From Pseudochelatococcus lubricantis (GTDB lineage Bacteria > Pseudomonadota > Alphaproteobacteria > Rhizobiales > Beijerinckiaceae), in the NCBI RefSeq assembly GCF_011762225.1, contig NZ_JAASQI010000010.1, positions 62,001 to 126,000 of the forward strand: 64,000 nt of DNA, in the 5' to 3' direction. The translations under genes and the position numbers were made by a program. Numbering within the stretch: the first letter of the stretch is position 1; each line of letters starts with the position of its first letter. Positions 44,871-53,248 of the stretch are shown one piece after another. The notes under the pieces are model-generated. The model saw nothing but the letters and a program-made list of their open reading frames with translations. It was not told the origin of the DNA and made no database searches.

Positions 44871-45587
44871 ATGACTGTTCCGCTGTCGCCAGCCCTGCGC
44901 CGCATGGCGCACCATTCGCGCCTCTTCATGGCCATGCCGGAGGAGCTTGCCGCGCCGCTGCTCGCCGCCGCGCGCACCGTCTGCTATCTGCGCGGCGATA
45001 CGATCTTCCGGCAGGGCGATACGGCGCGGTTCCTGCATAACGTTGCCGGCGGCTGGGTCAAACTCTGCCGCATCGCGCCGAACGGCACGGAGGCCGTCGT
45101 CGGCGTCTTCACCAACGGCCAGAGTTTCGGCGAACCGGTGGCGCTCAGGGGCGCGCCCTATCCTGTTTCGGCCCAGGCGGCGACCGACTGCACGCTGATC
45201 GAGGTGCCATCGGAAGCGCTTCTCGGCCTGATCCGCAGCCGGCCCGAAGCCGCGATCTCGCTTCTGTCCGCGACGTATCTGCACTTGCACGCCCTCGTTT
45301 CCCAGATCGAGCAACTGAAGGCCCAGTCCGGAACGCAGCGGGTGGCCGAATTCCTGCTGGAGTTGTGCCCCGCCGGTTCCGAGGCCGCGACGGTGACGCT
45401 GCCCTACGACAAGACGCTGATCGCCGGACGCCTCGGGATGAAGCCCGAAAGCCTGAGCCGCGCCTTCGCCCGCCTGCGGGCGCACGGCGTCGTCGTGCGC
45501 CACATCAGCGCGGCCATCGCTTCTACCGCCGCCCTGCGGCACCTGATCGCGGAAGATCCCGGCGCGGCCTGGACGCGCGCCCTTTAG
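44871..45587 (+). CDS. Crp/Fnr-family regulator (DnrD/FnrN-like, no N-terminal cysteine cluster)
   Basis: 238 residues. Sensor beta-roll (YLRGDTIFRQGDTARFLHNVAGGWVKLCRI) and C-terminal HTH with GMKPESLSRAFARLRAHGVV, which keeps the E-x2-SR recognition residues and so should bind TTGA-type half-sites. Cysteines are scattered (about residues 37, 67, 104, 163), not in the four-Cys Fnr pattern, so direct oxygen sensing by a [4Fe-4S] cluster is unlikely. It resembles Dnr-type NO regulators. Flanked on both sides by dispersed repeats. Confidence 0.82.
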   Translation: MTVPLSPALRRMAHHSRLFMAMPEELAAPLLAAARTVCYLRGDTIFRQGDTARFLHNVAGGWVKLCRIAPNGTEAVVGVFTNGQSFGEPVALRGAPYPVSAQAATDCTLIEVPSEALLGLIRSRPEAAISLLSATYLHLHALVSQIEQLKAQSGTQRVAEFLLELCPAGSEAATVTLPYDKTLIAGRLGMKPESLSRAFARLRAHGVVVRHISAAIASTAALRHLIAEDPGAAWTRAL

Positions 45588-45590
45588 AAG

Positions 45591-45688
45591 CTGTCCTGTT
45601 TACGTTGAAACAGGACAGATTCCAGGTTCCTTATTTTGAGCGAGTTCCGAGCGATCACATGATTCCATCTGATCGGAACGCGGCCTCT
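45591..45688 (+). repeat. Dispersed palindromic repeat, copy 3
   Basis: Starts just after the Crp/Fnr stop codon. GCTGTCCTG...GTTGAAACAGGACAG, then AGGTTCCTTATTTTGAGCGA, then ATCTGATCGGAACGCGGCCT. It aligns with copy 1 (12778-12881) at most positions in the same orientation. Between the convergent Crp/Fnr and norD genes. Confidence 0.8.
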
Positions 45689-45728
45689 GATGCGGATGGG
45701 ACGCACGAAGATCGGAGCACGCCCGGCC

Positions 45729-47663
45729 TCACGCCACCAGCTGCCGGTAGATTTCCGGCAGCGCACCGGTCAGGCGGTCGGGATCGCGGATGACTGCATA
45801 GCCGCCCCGTCCGAAGAGCCGCGCGAACCATGCCTTGCCCTCGCGGTCCACCGTGATGCCGAAGACGGCCTGCCCCGCGCGCCGGGCCTCGCGGACCGCC
45901 ATGGCACTATCCTCGATGCCGTGGCGGCCCTCGTAGTGGTCGAGGTCGTTCGGCTTGCCGTCGGTGATGACGATCAGCAGCCTGCGCGCCTTCGGCTGCG
46001 TCGCGAGCCCTGCCGAAGCGTGGCGCACCGCCGCGCCCAGCCGCGTGTAGAAGCCGGGACGCAGCGCCGCAATCCGCCCTTCGATCTCCCGACTCATCGG
46101 CTCGGCGAAATCCTTGCAGTCGTGCAGGTAGACACGGTCGCGCCGCAGCGACGAAAAGCCGTGGATGGCGAAGCTGTCGCCGCAGGCATCGAGCCCCCAG
46201 GCGAGCGCGGCCAGCGCCTCGCGTTCGATCTCGATAACAGCGCGCCCGGCCACGGCCGACTCGGTGGAGCGCGAGACATCGAGCAGGATCGACACGGCGA
46301 GATCGCGGCTCATGGGCCGTGCCTGCCGCCAGACGCGGTCGTTGCCCCGGCCGGTAGCCGCGAGGTCGATGACGGCGCGCAGGGCGGCGTCCATGTCGAG
46401 TTCGTCACCGTCCAGCTGGCCGGCGGTGAGAACCCGCCCCGGCCGCATGGCCTCGAACTGGCGACGCACGGCGCGGATACGGCGGCGCGCAGCCGGATCA
46501 TCGCTGACGGCGTGGGCGGGGTCCGCCGCCACTGGCGCGGCAAGCACGCGCACATGGCCCTGAAGATAGCTTCCCGCCCGCGTGTCCCATTCCGGATAGA
46601 CGAAGGCGCCGGCGAGCCGTTCGCGGTCGACGTCCTCGGGCGCGAGGTCGAGATGCAGCTTCAGCCGTGTCGCCGGCGCCTTCGATATCTGCCCGAGGCC
46701 GATTTCCTCCTGGTCGTCTATCGCCTTGCGGGCATTGTCGAAGTCGTCGTCTTCGACACGGCGGTTGAGATTGAGGAACTCGGCCCAGGAAAGCAACGCC
46801 TCGAACTTGTGCAAGATCAGGCTGTCCTTGCGCTCGGCGAGGTCCGCGCGGTGGCGGCGCGCGCGCCTGGGCGTGTCGTCCGCGCCGCTCTCGCCGGCAT
46901 CGCCTTCCGCCGGGCGCGTTTCGACCTCGGCGGACGCGGAAACGCCGACGGCCCGCAGGTCGGGCCACAACGGCACAGGAAGAAAGCTGCGATAGCCGGA
47001 AGGCGCGCGAAAAGCGGCGAAATCGCCGCTGCCCAGCGCGGCGAGCATCGCATGATCCGGCAGCACGGCATCCCCCAGCAGATAGCGCAACAGCGCTTCC
47101 ACCCGCGCCTCGGCTCCCGCCAGCCGCCGCCGTGGTCGCGCCGCCAGATGCGCGGCCGCGAGATCGGTGTGAAGCGCCGCCAGCCCCGGCGCGTGCACGA
47201 GCGTCGCCCGCGTCATCCGGCGCGCGGCCGCAATCGCCGCCAGATCGGCGCGCAGGGGATCGTCTTGCGCGATGCGCGCCGGCGCATGCGCCACCATCGC
47301 CGCGAGCCAGACATAAAGCGCCGCGTTCGCAGCCCGCTCCGGAAAGACGGCAAGCGACTCCGGCAGGCGCAGCACCTCGCCGTCGAAACTCGCGTGCGGC
47401 AGCTTCTCCGCCTCCACCGCGAGCCGACGCCGGAACGACAGCCGGTGGCGGCTCACCTCCTGCACCGCCGCCTTCAGCTCCACGGCGGGATTGCCGCCCA
47501 GCCCCCGGAACAGCACCGCAAGCCGCCCGGAAACTTCGGCGAGCCGCACCCGCGCCCCGTCATGCACGACCGGCGCGTCGAGCCGCGAGGCAAAGGCGTG
47601 CCACAGCTTGCCGACGCTTTCCTCCGGCTCCCAAAACTCGATCTCCACCGGTTCGAACGCCAT
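45729..47663 (-). CDS. norD: NorD, von Willebrand factor A protein for NO reductase maturation
   Basis: 644 residues. The C-terminal VWA domain has the MIDAS motif DVSRS (in AVSILLDVSRSTESAV) and later LLIVITDGKPND. The N-terminal 400 residues are the NorD-specific helical part. Works with the MoxR-type ATPase NorQ in activating NorCB. Last gene of the norCBQD operon, 4 bp after norQ. Confidence 0.95.
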   Translation of the reverse strand: MAFEPVEIEFWEPEESVGKLWHAFASRLDAPVVHDGARVRLAEVSGRLAVLFRGLGGNPAVELKAAVQEVSRHRLSFRRRLAVEAEKLPHASFDGEVLRLPESLAVFPERAANAALYVWLAAMVAHAPARIAQDDPLRADLAAIAAARRMTRATLVHAPGLAALHTDLAAAHLAARPRRRLAGAEARVEALLRYLLGDAVLPDHAMLAALGSGDFAAFRAPSGYRSFLPVPLWPDLRAVGVSASAEVETRPAEGDAGESGADDTPRRARRHRADLAERKDSLILHKFEALLSWAEFLNLNRRVEDDDFDNARKAIDDQEEIGLGQISKAPATRLKLHLDLAPEDVDRERLAGAFVYPEWDTRAGSYLQGHVRVLAAPVAADPAHAVSDDPAARRRIRAVRRQFEAMRPGRVLTAGQLDGDELDMDAALRAVIDLAATGRGNDRVWRQARPMSRDLAVSILLDVSRSTESAVAGRAVIEIEREALAALAWGLDACGDSFAIHGFSSLRRDRVYLHDCKDFAEPMSREIEGRIAALRPGFYTRLGAAVRHASAGLATQPKARRLLIVITDGKPNDLDHYEGRHGIEDSAMAVREARRAGQAVFGITVDREGKAWFARLFGRGGYAVIRDPDRLTGALPEIYRQLVA

Positions 47664-47667
47664 GGCA

Positions 47668-48477
47668 TCAACCCATGATGGCGACGACGAGATCGAGCAG
47701 CCCGCGCCGCACCTCCTCGTCGTCGGTCAGCGGCTCGATCATGGCGGCGAGCACCGCGCGCTCCACCGGCATGCCGCCATTGATCAGCGTGGCGGCATAG
47801 ACCACGAGCCGCGTGGAGACGCCCTCCTCCAGATCCTGCCCCTTCAGCCCGCGCAGCTTGTTCGCCAGCCGCACCAGCGGCTGCACCCGCGCCTCGGCGA
47901 GCCCGCTTTCGCGCGCGACAACGGGCACCTCGTGCTCCGGCTTCGGGAAACCGAATTCCACGGCGAGGAAGCGCTGGCGCGTCGAGGGTTTCAGCGTCTT
48001 GAGGATGTTCTGGTAGCCGGGATTGTAGGAGGCGACGAGCATGAAGCCGGGCGCCGCCGCCAGTTCCTCGCCCGTGCGGTCAACGGGCAGGATGCGCCGG
48101 TCGTCGGTGAGCGGGTGCAACACGACGGTGACATCCTTGCGCGCCTCCACCACCTCGTCGAGATAGCAGATCGCACCCTCGCGCACGGCGCGCGTCAGAG
48201 GGCCATCCACCCACACAGTCTCGCCGCCCTTGAGCAGGTAGCGCCCGATCAGGTCGGCGGCGGACAGATCGTCGTGGCAGGCGACCGTGTAGAGCGGCCG
48301 TCCGAGCCGCGCCGCCATATGGGAGACGAAGCGCGTCTTGCCGCAGCCGGTGGGGCCTTTCAGCAGCAGTGGCAACCGGTTGCCATGCGCAGCGGCGAAG
48401 ATTTCGCACTCGTCTGCCTGCGGCAGATAAAAGGGGGGCTGCGCCGTCGGCGTCTCCACCATGCGGATTCCGTTCAT
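47668..48477 (-). CDS. norQ: NorQ, MoxR-type AAA+ ATPase
   Basis: 269 residues from ATG 48477 (GGAG eight bases upstream; earlier in-frame starts at 48486 and 48483 touch the norB stop). Walker [11 protein letters not shown], Walker B-like [11 protein letters not shown], sensor and arginine-finger regions intact. Chaperone ATPase for insertion of the non-heme iron into NorB, with NorD. Confidence 0.95.
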   Translation of the reverse strand: MNGIRMVETPTAQPPFYLPQADECEIFAAAHGNRLPLLLKGPTGCGKTRFVSHMAARLGRPLYTVACHDDLSAADLIGRYLLKGGETVWVDGPLTRAVREGAICYLDEVVEARKDVTVVLHPLTDDRRILPVDRTGEELAAAPGFMLVASYNPGYQNILKTLKPSTRQRFLAVEFGFPKPEHEVPVVARESGLAEARVQPLVRLANKLRGLKGQDLEEGVSTRLVVYAATLINGGMPVERAVLAAMIEPLTDDEEVRRGLLDLVVAIMG

Positions 48478-48482
48478 TCCCA

Positions 48483-49856
48483 TCACTCCGCAGCCGCATG
48501 CTTGACGAATGGGCCAGGCTCGATGACCTCACGCCGCGGCACGAGGATGGCGTAGATGAACAGAAACACCCCGAGCACGACCGCCGCCCCCGCGCCGAAG
48601 CGCATCCAGTAGAAGATCGCGAGCTGGTCCTGCACCTCCATGTAGTTGATGCCCATCACGCGCTGGAGATGGGTCTGCACCGTGCCCGCGAAGGTCAGCA
48701 CGAAGGTCATGAACAGCATGCCGCCCGACATCAGCCAGAAGCTCGCCATGTTGAGCACCTGGTTGTAGGGATCGCGGCTCTTCAGGATGGGGAAGGCATA
48801 GGTGAACATCGCGAGGTTGAGGCACACATAGGCGCCGAAGAAGGAAAGGTGCCCGTGCGCGGCGGTGATCTGCGTGCCGTGCGTGTAGTAGTTCACGCCG
48901 TGCAGCGTGTGCAGGAACCCCCACACCCCGGCCCCGAAGAAGGCCAGAACCGCGCAGCCAAGCGACCACAGCAGCGCCGCCTTGTTCGGATGGTCGCGCC
49001 GCCCCTTCCAGACCATGACGAAGGTGAAGGCCATCATGGCGAAAAAGGGAACCACCTCGAAGGCGGAGAAGATGGACCCCACCCATTGCCAGTAAGCCGG
49101 CATGCCGATCCAGTAGTAATGGTGGCCGGTGCCGAGAATGCCCGAGAACAGCGCCGTGGCGACGATGACGTACAGCCATTTCTCCACCACCTCACGGTCG
49201 ACGCCGGTGAGCTTCAGCATCAGATAGCCGAGGATCGACGCCATGATGAGTTCCCACACACCCTCGACCCACAGATGCACCACGAACCACCAGTATTGCT
49301 TGTCGAGCGCGAGATTGGGGGGATTGTAGAACGCGAAGAGGAACAGCAGCGCCAGGCCCCAGAGCCCGATCAGGAGGATGTTCGTGATCGCCGTCTTGCG
49401 GCCCTTCAGCACCGTGAGCGTGACGTTGTAGAGGAAGATCAGCGCCGCGACGACGATGCCGATCTTCACCCAGGTTGGCTGCTCCAGGAATTCGCGCCCC
49501 TGCCTGCCCAGCAGAAAATTGCCTGCAAACAGGTTAAATGCGTAAGTCACCACCGCGCCGAGCGTGCCGACGACCAGGATCGCGAGCTGGATATAGGCGA
49601 GCAGCGGTGAATGGATTTCCCGCTCCGCCTCCTCCGGGATGAGGAAATAGGCCGCTCCGAAGAAACCGGTCAGCAGCCAGACGATCAGCGCATTGGTATG
49701 CAGCATGCGGCCGACGCTGAAGGGCAGCAGCTCCGACAGGAAATTGGGGTTCACGTAGACATAGCCGATGATCAGCCCCATCGTGACCTGCACGGCGAAG
49801 AGCGCCAGCGCCACGGCAAAATAGGCGAGCGCGATTTTCTGTGTCTGGTACTTCAT
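48483..49856 (-). CDS. norB: Nitric oxide reductase subunit B
   Basis: 457 residues, 12 transmembrane helices, heme-copper oxidase superfamily. Histidine motifs include [13 protein letters not shown] at the first heme helix, [12 protein letters not shown], and [22 protein letters not shown]. Catalytic subunit reducing NO to N2O at the heme b3-FeB centre, taking electrons from NorC. GAGGAG precedes the ATG; norC ends 10 bp upstream. Confidence 0.98.
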   Translation of the reverse strand: MKYQTQKIALAYFAVALALFAVQVTMGLIIGYVYVNPNFLSELLPFSVGRMLHTNALIVWLLTGFFGAAYFLIPEEAEREIHSPLLAYIQLAILVVGTLGAVVTYAFNLFAGNFLLGRQGREFLEQPTWVKIGIVVAALIFLYNVTLTVLKGRKTAITNILLIGLWGLALLFLFAFYNPPNLALDKQYWWFVVHLWVEGVWELIMASILGYLMLKLTGVDREVVEKWLYVIVATALFSGILGTGHHYYWIGMPAYWQWVGSIFSAFEVVPFFAMMAFTFVMVWKGRRDHPNKAALLWSLGCAVLAFFGAGVWGFLHTLHGVNYYTHGTQITAAHGHLSFFGAYVCLNLAMFTYAFPILKSRDPYNQVLNMASFWLMSGGMLFMTFVLTFAGTVQTHLQRVMGINYMEVQDQLAIFYWMRFGAGAAVVLGVFLFIYAILVPRREVIEPGPFVKHAAAE

Positions 49857-49866
49857 GATCGTCTCC

Positions 49867-50319
49867 TCAACCGGCGTCGTTCGGCGGCCAGTTCTGGGTG
49901 CGGATCTTGTTGGTCCACAGCAGGAAGTCGGCGAGTTCGCGCACCTCCTGATCCGTCAGGTTGAATTGCGGCATCTGGCGGCGCCCCGGCGTGCCCGACG
50001 GCTGCGCCTCCATCCAGCCCTTCAACGTCTGGAACGCCAGCTCGGGATCGTCCGCCACGTCCCAGCGTGTCATGATGTTGCCGAGTTCTGGCGCGAAATA
50101 GGCGCCCTCCCCGAGGATCGAATGGCAGTTCACGCAGGCGTGCTTCTCCCACAGGTGCTTGCCTGCGGCGACGCTGTCCGTCAGGCTGGCCCGATCCGTC
50201 GAGGTGTTGACGATGTAAAGATGGCTCTGCGCGGACAGGCCAATGAAAATGATGATGAAGAACAGTGACCCGCCGTAAAAGATATTGCGGGCCATGCTCT
50301 TCGTCAGGACTTCGCGCAT
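49867..50319 (-). CDS. norC: Nitric oxide reductase subunit C (cytochrome c)
   Basis: 150 residues from ATG 50319; the frame is open further upstream but MREVLTKSMARNIFYGG is the family N-terminus. One membrane anchor (about residues 14-33, FYGGSLFFIIIFIGL), one CVNCH heme-binding motif, and a Met ligand in RRQMPQFNLT. It passes electrons from periplasmic donors to NorB. First gene of norCBQD. Confidence 0.97.
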   Translation of the reverse strand: MREVLTKSMARNIFYGGSLFFIIIFIGLSAQSHLYIVNTSTDRASLTDSVAAGKHLWEKHACVNCHSILGEGAYFAPELGNIMTRWDVADDPELAFQTLKGWMEAQPSGTPGRRQMPQFNLTDQEVRELADFLLWTNKIRTQNWPPNDAG

Positions 50320-50350
50320 GACGAGGGTCTCCCTCAACTGTTCCCGGTCG

Positions 50351-50399
50351 TTAGAGCGCCTCCCGGCCGGATATTTCATCTGATCGGAATGCGCTCTAA
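50351..50399. repeat. Short palindromic element related to the dispersed repeat
   Basis: TTAGAGCGC and GCGCTCTAA form 9-bp ends around ATTTCATCTGATCGGAAT, the same end module as copies 1 and 3. It sits in the norC leader region, overlapping the predicted transcript start. Confidence 0.65.
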
Positions 50400-50425
50400 C
50401 GTGCCAGAAGCGGGGAGGAAGCGTC

Positions 50426-50439
50426 CTAACCAAAGTCAA
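50426..50439. promoter_or_regulatory. NNR-type box between norC and the small membrane gene
   Basis: CTAACCAAAGTCAA; 11 of 14 positions equal the Paracoccus NNR-type site TTAACAAAGGTCAA. It could serve norC (start near 50391 at -41.5) or the divergent small gene (start near 50474, 16-nt leader). Confidence 0.5.
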
Positions 50440-50489
50440 GGACAATTGCTTTTACGTATGAAAACCTTGCCTTTAGAGGAGACGCCGCA

Positions 50490-50711
50490 ATGGACGACCG
50501 CTGGCCGGTGTGGAAATTGGCAATATTGCTTTACGTATTCGCCGCCGCCGCGGTGGCAATCAACCTGTTCATGCTGAGCCTCATGCTGCAGGCGATCGGT
50601 TGCGCCGCTCTGTCGCCGGCGACGGCACTGGCGCTCGCCGTCCCTCTCGGCGTGCCGGCGGCATGGGCGGCCGGGCGCTGGGTGCGCCATCTGCTGGATG
50701 AGGCGCAATAG
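50490..50711 (+). CDS. Small two-helix membrane protein divergent from norC
   Basis: 73 residues; GAGGAG ten bases before the ATG. Two hydrophobic helices (about residues 9-32 and 38-60) joined by a short loop with one Cys, and a charged C-terminus (RWVRHLLDEAQ). Divergent from norC with a shared NNR-type box, so likely expressed with denitrification genes. No family recognised; small membrane helpers of NO reductase such as NorF are of this kind, but similarity is only general. Confidence 0.72.
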   Translation: MDDRWPVWKLAILLYVFAAAAVAINLFMLSLMLQAIGCAALSPATALALAVPLGVPAAWAAGRWVRHLLDEAQ

Positions 50712-50723
50712 CCCCGCTTGTTT

Positions 50724-51659
50724 TCAGGCGTTCACGCCGTGTGCGGTATTGCGGGCGCGCGCCACCCAGGCCGCACCTTCCCGGCCTTCGTGAAAACCGT
50801 TCGACAGCGGCGCCGCCGGATAGACGGCGCGCAGGCGCGCGATGCCTTCGTCGGCATCGGTCCGGTCCGCCAGCACATCGTCGTGGATGCGCGCGACGGC
50901 GACCATGTCGCAGTGCTGGGGCGACAGCCGGAAGCGCGATACGCCCGCCTCCGCCAGATCGTGCAGCTCGCCCAGCAGCGACTGGCAGGTGTGTGAGACC
51001 GTCTGCACACCGTTGAGCGCCAGAAACGGCTGCCCGTCGAGCGTCAGCACCGGCAGCCCGTCGGGGTCGTCGCCGCAGACGAAACGGCAATTGTCCTTGA
51101 TGTTCCCCTTCGAGCGCGCGTGGGCGCAGCGGGCGGAAATCGCCAGCGGCACGCGGCCGAAGGCAAAGACCTCGAAATCGACGCCCGGCACGTCGGCGAC
51201 GATCCGGTTCACGGAGGCGGCGGGCAACTCCGGCGGCAGGCAGATGGCGTCCGCGCCCCGCGCAGCCAGCAGGCGCGCGGTTGCGCCGTTATAGACATTC
51301 ACCATCGGACCCACGACATGCGGCCTGCCGCGCAGCATGCCGAGCGCCGAAAGATCGTTCGCCTCGACCGGATAGGCGCTGCCGTCTATCGTGGCGCGCA
51401 CGTGCCGGATTTCCCGGTCGATCGTCACCAGCGCCAGCGTGGAAAGGACGACCTGCTTGCCCGCCCCTTCCAGCCGGCCGATGACATCCGCGAGATACGG
51501 CTCGAAAAAATGCAGCCGCTTGGAACAGACGGTTTCGCCGATGTAGACATGGCTCACCGGCGCCTCGTCGGCGATGCGAAAGTAGAAGTCGCGCCACGTC
51601 TCGCCTTCCCACAGATAAAGCACAGGGCCGAGCGTGAGTGTTGGCTGCCGGGTTTCCAC
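50724..51659 (-). CDS. ubiV: UbiV, O2-independent ubiquinone hydroxylation protein (U32 family)
   Basis: 311 residues from GTG 51659; GGAGGT six bases upstream makes this start far better than ATG 51683 inside ubiU. U32 peptidase-like barrel with iron-sulfur cysteines: ETVCSKR, then ARCAHARSKGNIKDNCRFVC. With UbiU it hydroxylates the ubiquinone ring using prephenate instead of O2 in known systems. Gap of 4 bp after ubiU. Confidence 0.94.
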   Translation of the reverse strand: METRQPTLTLGPVLYLWEGETWRDFYFRIADEAPVSHVYIGETVCSKRLHFFEPYLADVIGRLEGAGKQVVLSTLALVTIDREIRHVRATIDGSAYPVEANDLSALGMLRGRPHVVGPMVNVYNGATARLLAARGADAICLPPELPAASVNRIVADVPGVDFEVFAFGRVPLAISARCAHARSKGNIKDNCRFVCGDDPDGLPVLTLDGQPFLALNGVQTVSHTCQSLLGELHDLAEAGVSRFRLSPQHCDMVAVARIHDDVLADRTDADEGIARLRAVYPAAPLSNGFHEGREGAAWVARARNTAHGVNA

Positions 51660-51663
51660 AGTG

Positions 51664-52641
51664 TTACCTCCAGCGTTTTTCATAGGCGCCGGCGGTGGTG
51701 CGGTTGCCCTCGCTGAGCAGGCGCAGCCGGGCGAGTATCCTGCCGCGCTCCTCCGCGGAGGCGTCGAGCGCCCGCCGCAGGGTGGCGACGACTTCCGCCA
51801 CATAGGCCTTGCCGCGCTGGCGGCCCTCGATCTTCAGCGCGCTCACGCCGGCGTCGCGCAGCCTGTCGATCTGGTCCATGACGTCGAGCGAGACCGGGTC
51901 CTCGAAGGCGTAGCCGTCCTTGTCCCCGACATGGAAGCGGCCCTTGCACAGGGTCGGATAGCCGGCCGCCTCGCCGGCCGGAAACCGGTTTATCGTGTAG
52001 TCGCCGAGCACCGATACCAGGGCATCGCCTTCGCGCCGGTATTGCACGTGGCTTGCCGGTGAGCAGACGCCGTTCATGTTGGGCGACCGGCCGGTGGCAT
52101 AGGAGGAAAGCGAACAGCGCCCCTCTGCCATGACGCACAGCCCGCCGAAGACGAAAATCTCGATCTCGCAACGGATCTGGCGTGCGAGGCGGGCGATGTC
52201 ATCGATGGTCAGCGTGCGCGGCAGCACGACCCGCCGTGCGCCGAAGGCATCGACCAGAAAGTTGACGGCCTCGGCATTGGAGGCCGACGCCTGGACAGAG
52301 ACGTGGATGCGCTGCTCGGGCCAGGTTTCCGCCACGTGCGCCATCAATCCGAAATCCGCGAGGATCAGCGCATCGGCCCCGGCCTTCACCGCGTCTGCCG
52401 CGGCCCGGTACCAGATGTCTTCCTGACCGGCACGCATGAAGGTGTTGAGCGCCACCAGCGTCTTGACGCCGCGCCTGCGGGCGTAGCCGATAGCCTCGGT
52501 CAGTTCGTCGCGCGTGAAGTTGAGGCCCGGGAAGTTGCGGGCGTTGGTCTCGTCGCGAAAACCGCAGTAGACGGCGTCCGCACCCGCATCGACCGCTTCA
52601 CGGAAGGCGGCGGGCGTGCCCGCGGGACAGATCAGTTCCAT
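51664..52641 (-). CDS. ubiU: UbiU, O2-independent ubiquinone hydroxylation protein (U32 family)
   Basis: 325 residues. MELICPAGTPAAFREAVDAGADAVYCG is the family start. Cluster cysteines: GGLCVMAEGRCSLSSY, MNGVCSPAS and YPTLCKGR. Partner of UbiV. It overlaps ubiT by 10 bp. Confidence 0.95.
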   Translation of the reverse strand: MELICPAGTPAAFREAVDAGADAVYCGFRDETNARNFPGLNFTRDELTEAIGYARRRGVKTLVALNTFMRAGQEDIWYRAAADAVKAGADALILADFGLMAHVAETWPEQRIHVSVQASASNAEAVNFLVDAFGARRVVLPRTLTIDDIARLARQIRCEIEIFVFGGLCVMAEGRCSLSSYATGRSPNMNGVCSPASHVQYRREGDALVSVLGDYTINRFPAGEAAGYPTLCKGRFHVGDKDGYAFEDPVSLDVMDQIDRLRDAGVSALKIEGRQRGKAYVAEVVATLRRALDASAEERGRILARLRLLSEGNRTTAGAYEKRWR

Positions 52642-53141
52642 GACGGATTTCCTTCGGCGAGAACGCGGCTGCGAACGCCGCTGGCGGCCCGGCTGACGAA
52701 CGGCGCAAGCGGCCCCGCCATCGCGCCGAGATCGCCGGGCAGGTCGATGCCGCTGTCGTCGAGTGCGTTGCGGAGCGCCAGCATCGCCTCCATGTCGCCG
52801 GTAACGGTCAGATCGCGCGAGAAGAACAGCGCGTCCGCGTCCTGCCGCCCCTCCATCAGCGCCAGCAACATGAAAAGCGGCCCCTCGACGGCAGCGTCCG
52901 CCGCGGGAGGCCGCTGCGCGCGACTGACGGACACGGCAGGGATGGCGGGCTCGACGAGGAATGCCAGCGGAAGGTCAGATGGCAGGAACGCATAGCGTTT
53001 CTCGCGGTGTTCGCCAAGCCGCTCGAACAGGCCTCCGTGCCGGCGCACGATCTGGGTCAGCATGGCTGCCGCTGCCTGCTGGATCACCGGCAGCGGGACA
53101 TGTTTCGCGAGCATGGAGAAGAAGGTCGGCAGGCGCATCAT
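52632..53141 (-). CDS. ubiT: UbiT, SCP2-domain accessory protein for anaerobic ubiquinone synthesis
   Basis: 169 residues (ATG 53141; ATG 53138 next codon). An SCP2-like lipid-binding domain with the family features LPLAFLVEP, FSRDLTVTGDMEAMLALRNALDD and DLPGDLGAM. It binds prenylated intermediates and works with UbiU-UbiV. First gene of ubiTUV, with a TTGATCCAGCGCAA box 57-70 nt upstream. Confidence 0.92.
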   Translation of the reverse strand: MMRLPTFFSMLAKHVPLPVIQQAAAAMLTQIVRRHGGLFERLGEHREKRYAFLPSDLPLAFLVEPAIPAVSVSRAQRPPAADAAVEGPLFMLLALMEGRQDADALFFSRDLTVTGDMEAMLALRNALDDSGIDLPGDLGAMAGPLAPFVSRAASGVRSRVLAEGNPSWN

Positions 53142-53197
53142 GATCGATCTGTCCAGAAGAGGTCAAGGGAACCTACCCCCCGGCCGCGTAGCCGTGT

Positions 53198-53211
53198 TTG
53201 ATCCAGCGCAA
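53198..53211. promoter_or_regulatory. Fnr-type box between ubiTUV and ubiD-ubiX
   Basis: TTGATCCAGCGCAA, identical to the box at 37122. At -41.5 it gives a 22-nt leader for ubiT. Toward ubiD the predicted start (about 53246) would be almost at the ATG, so ubiT is the more natural target. Confidence 0.65.
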
Positions 53212-53248
53212 AGACGGAGACACTTGCGAAGGCCACATCTCACGGACC

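Noticed and set aside
53198-53248. Upstream TTG start for ubiD
   Set aside because: The codon lies inside a TTGATCCAGCGCAA box and the extra 17 residues do not resemble UbiD.
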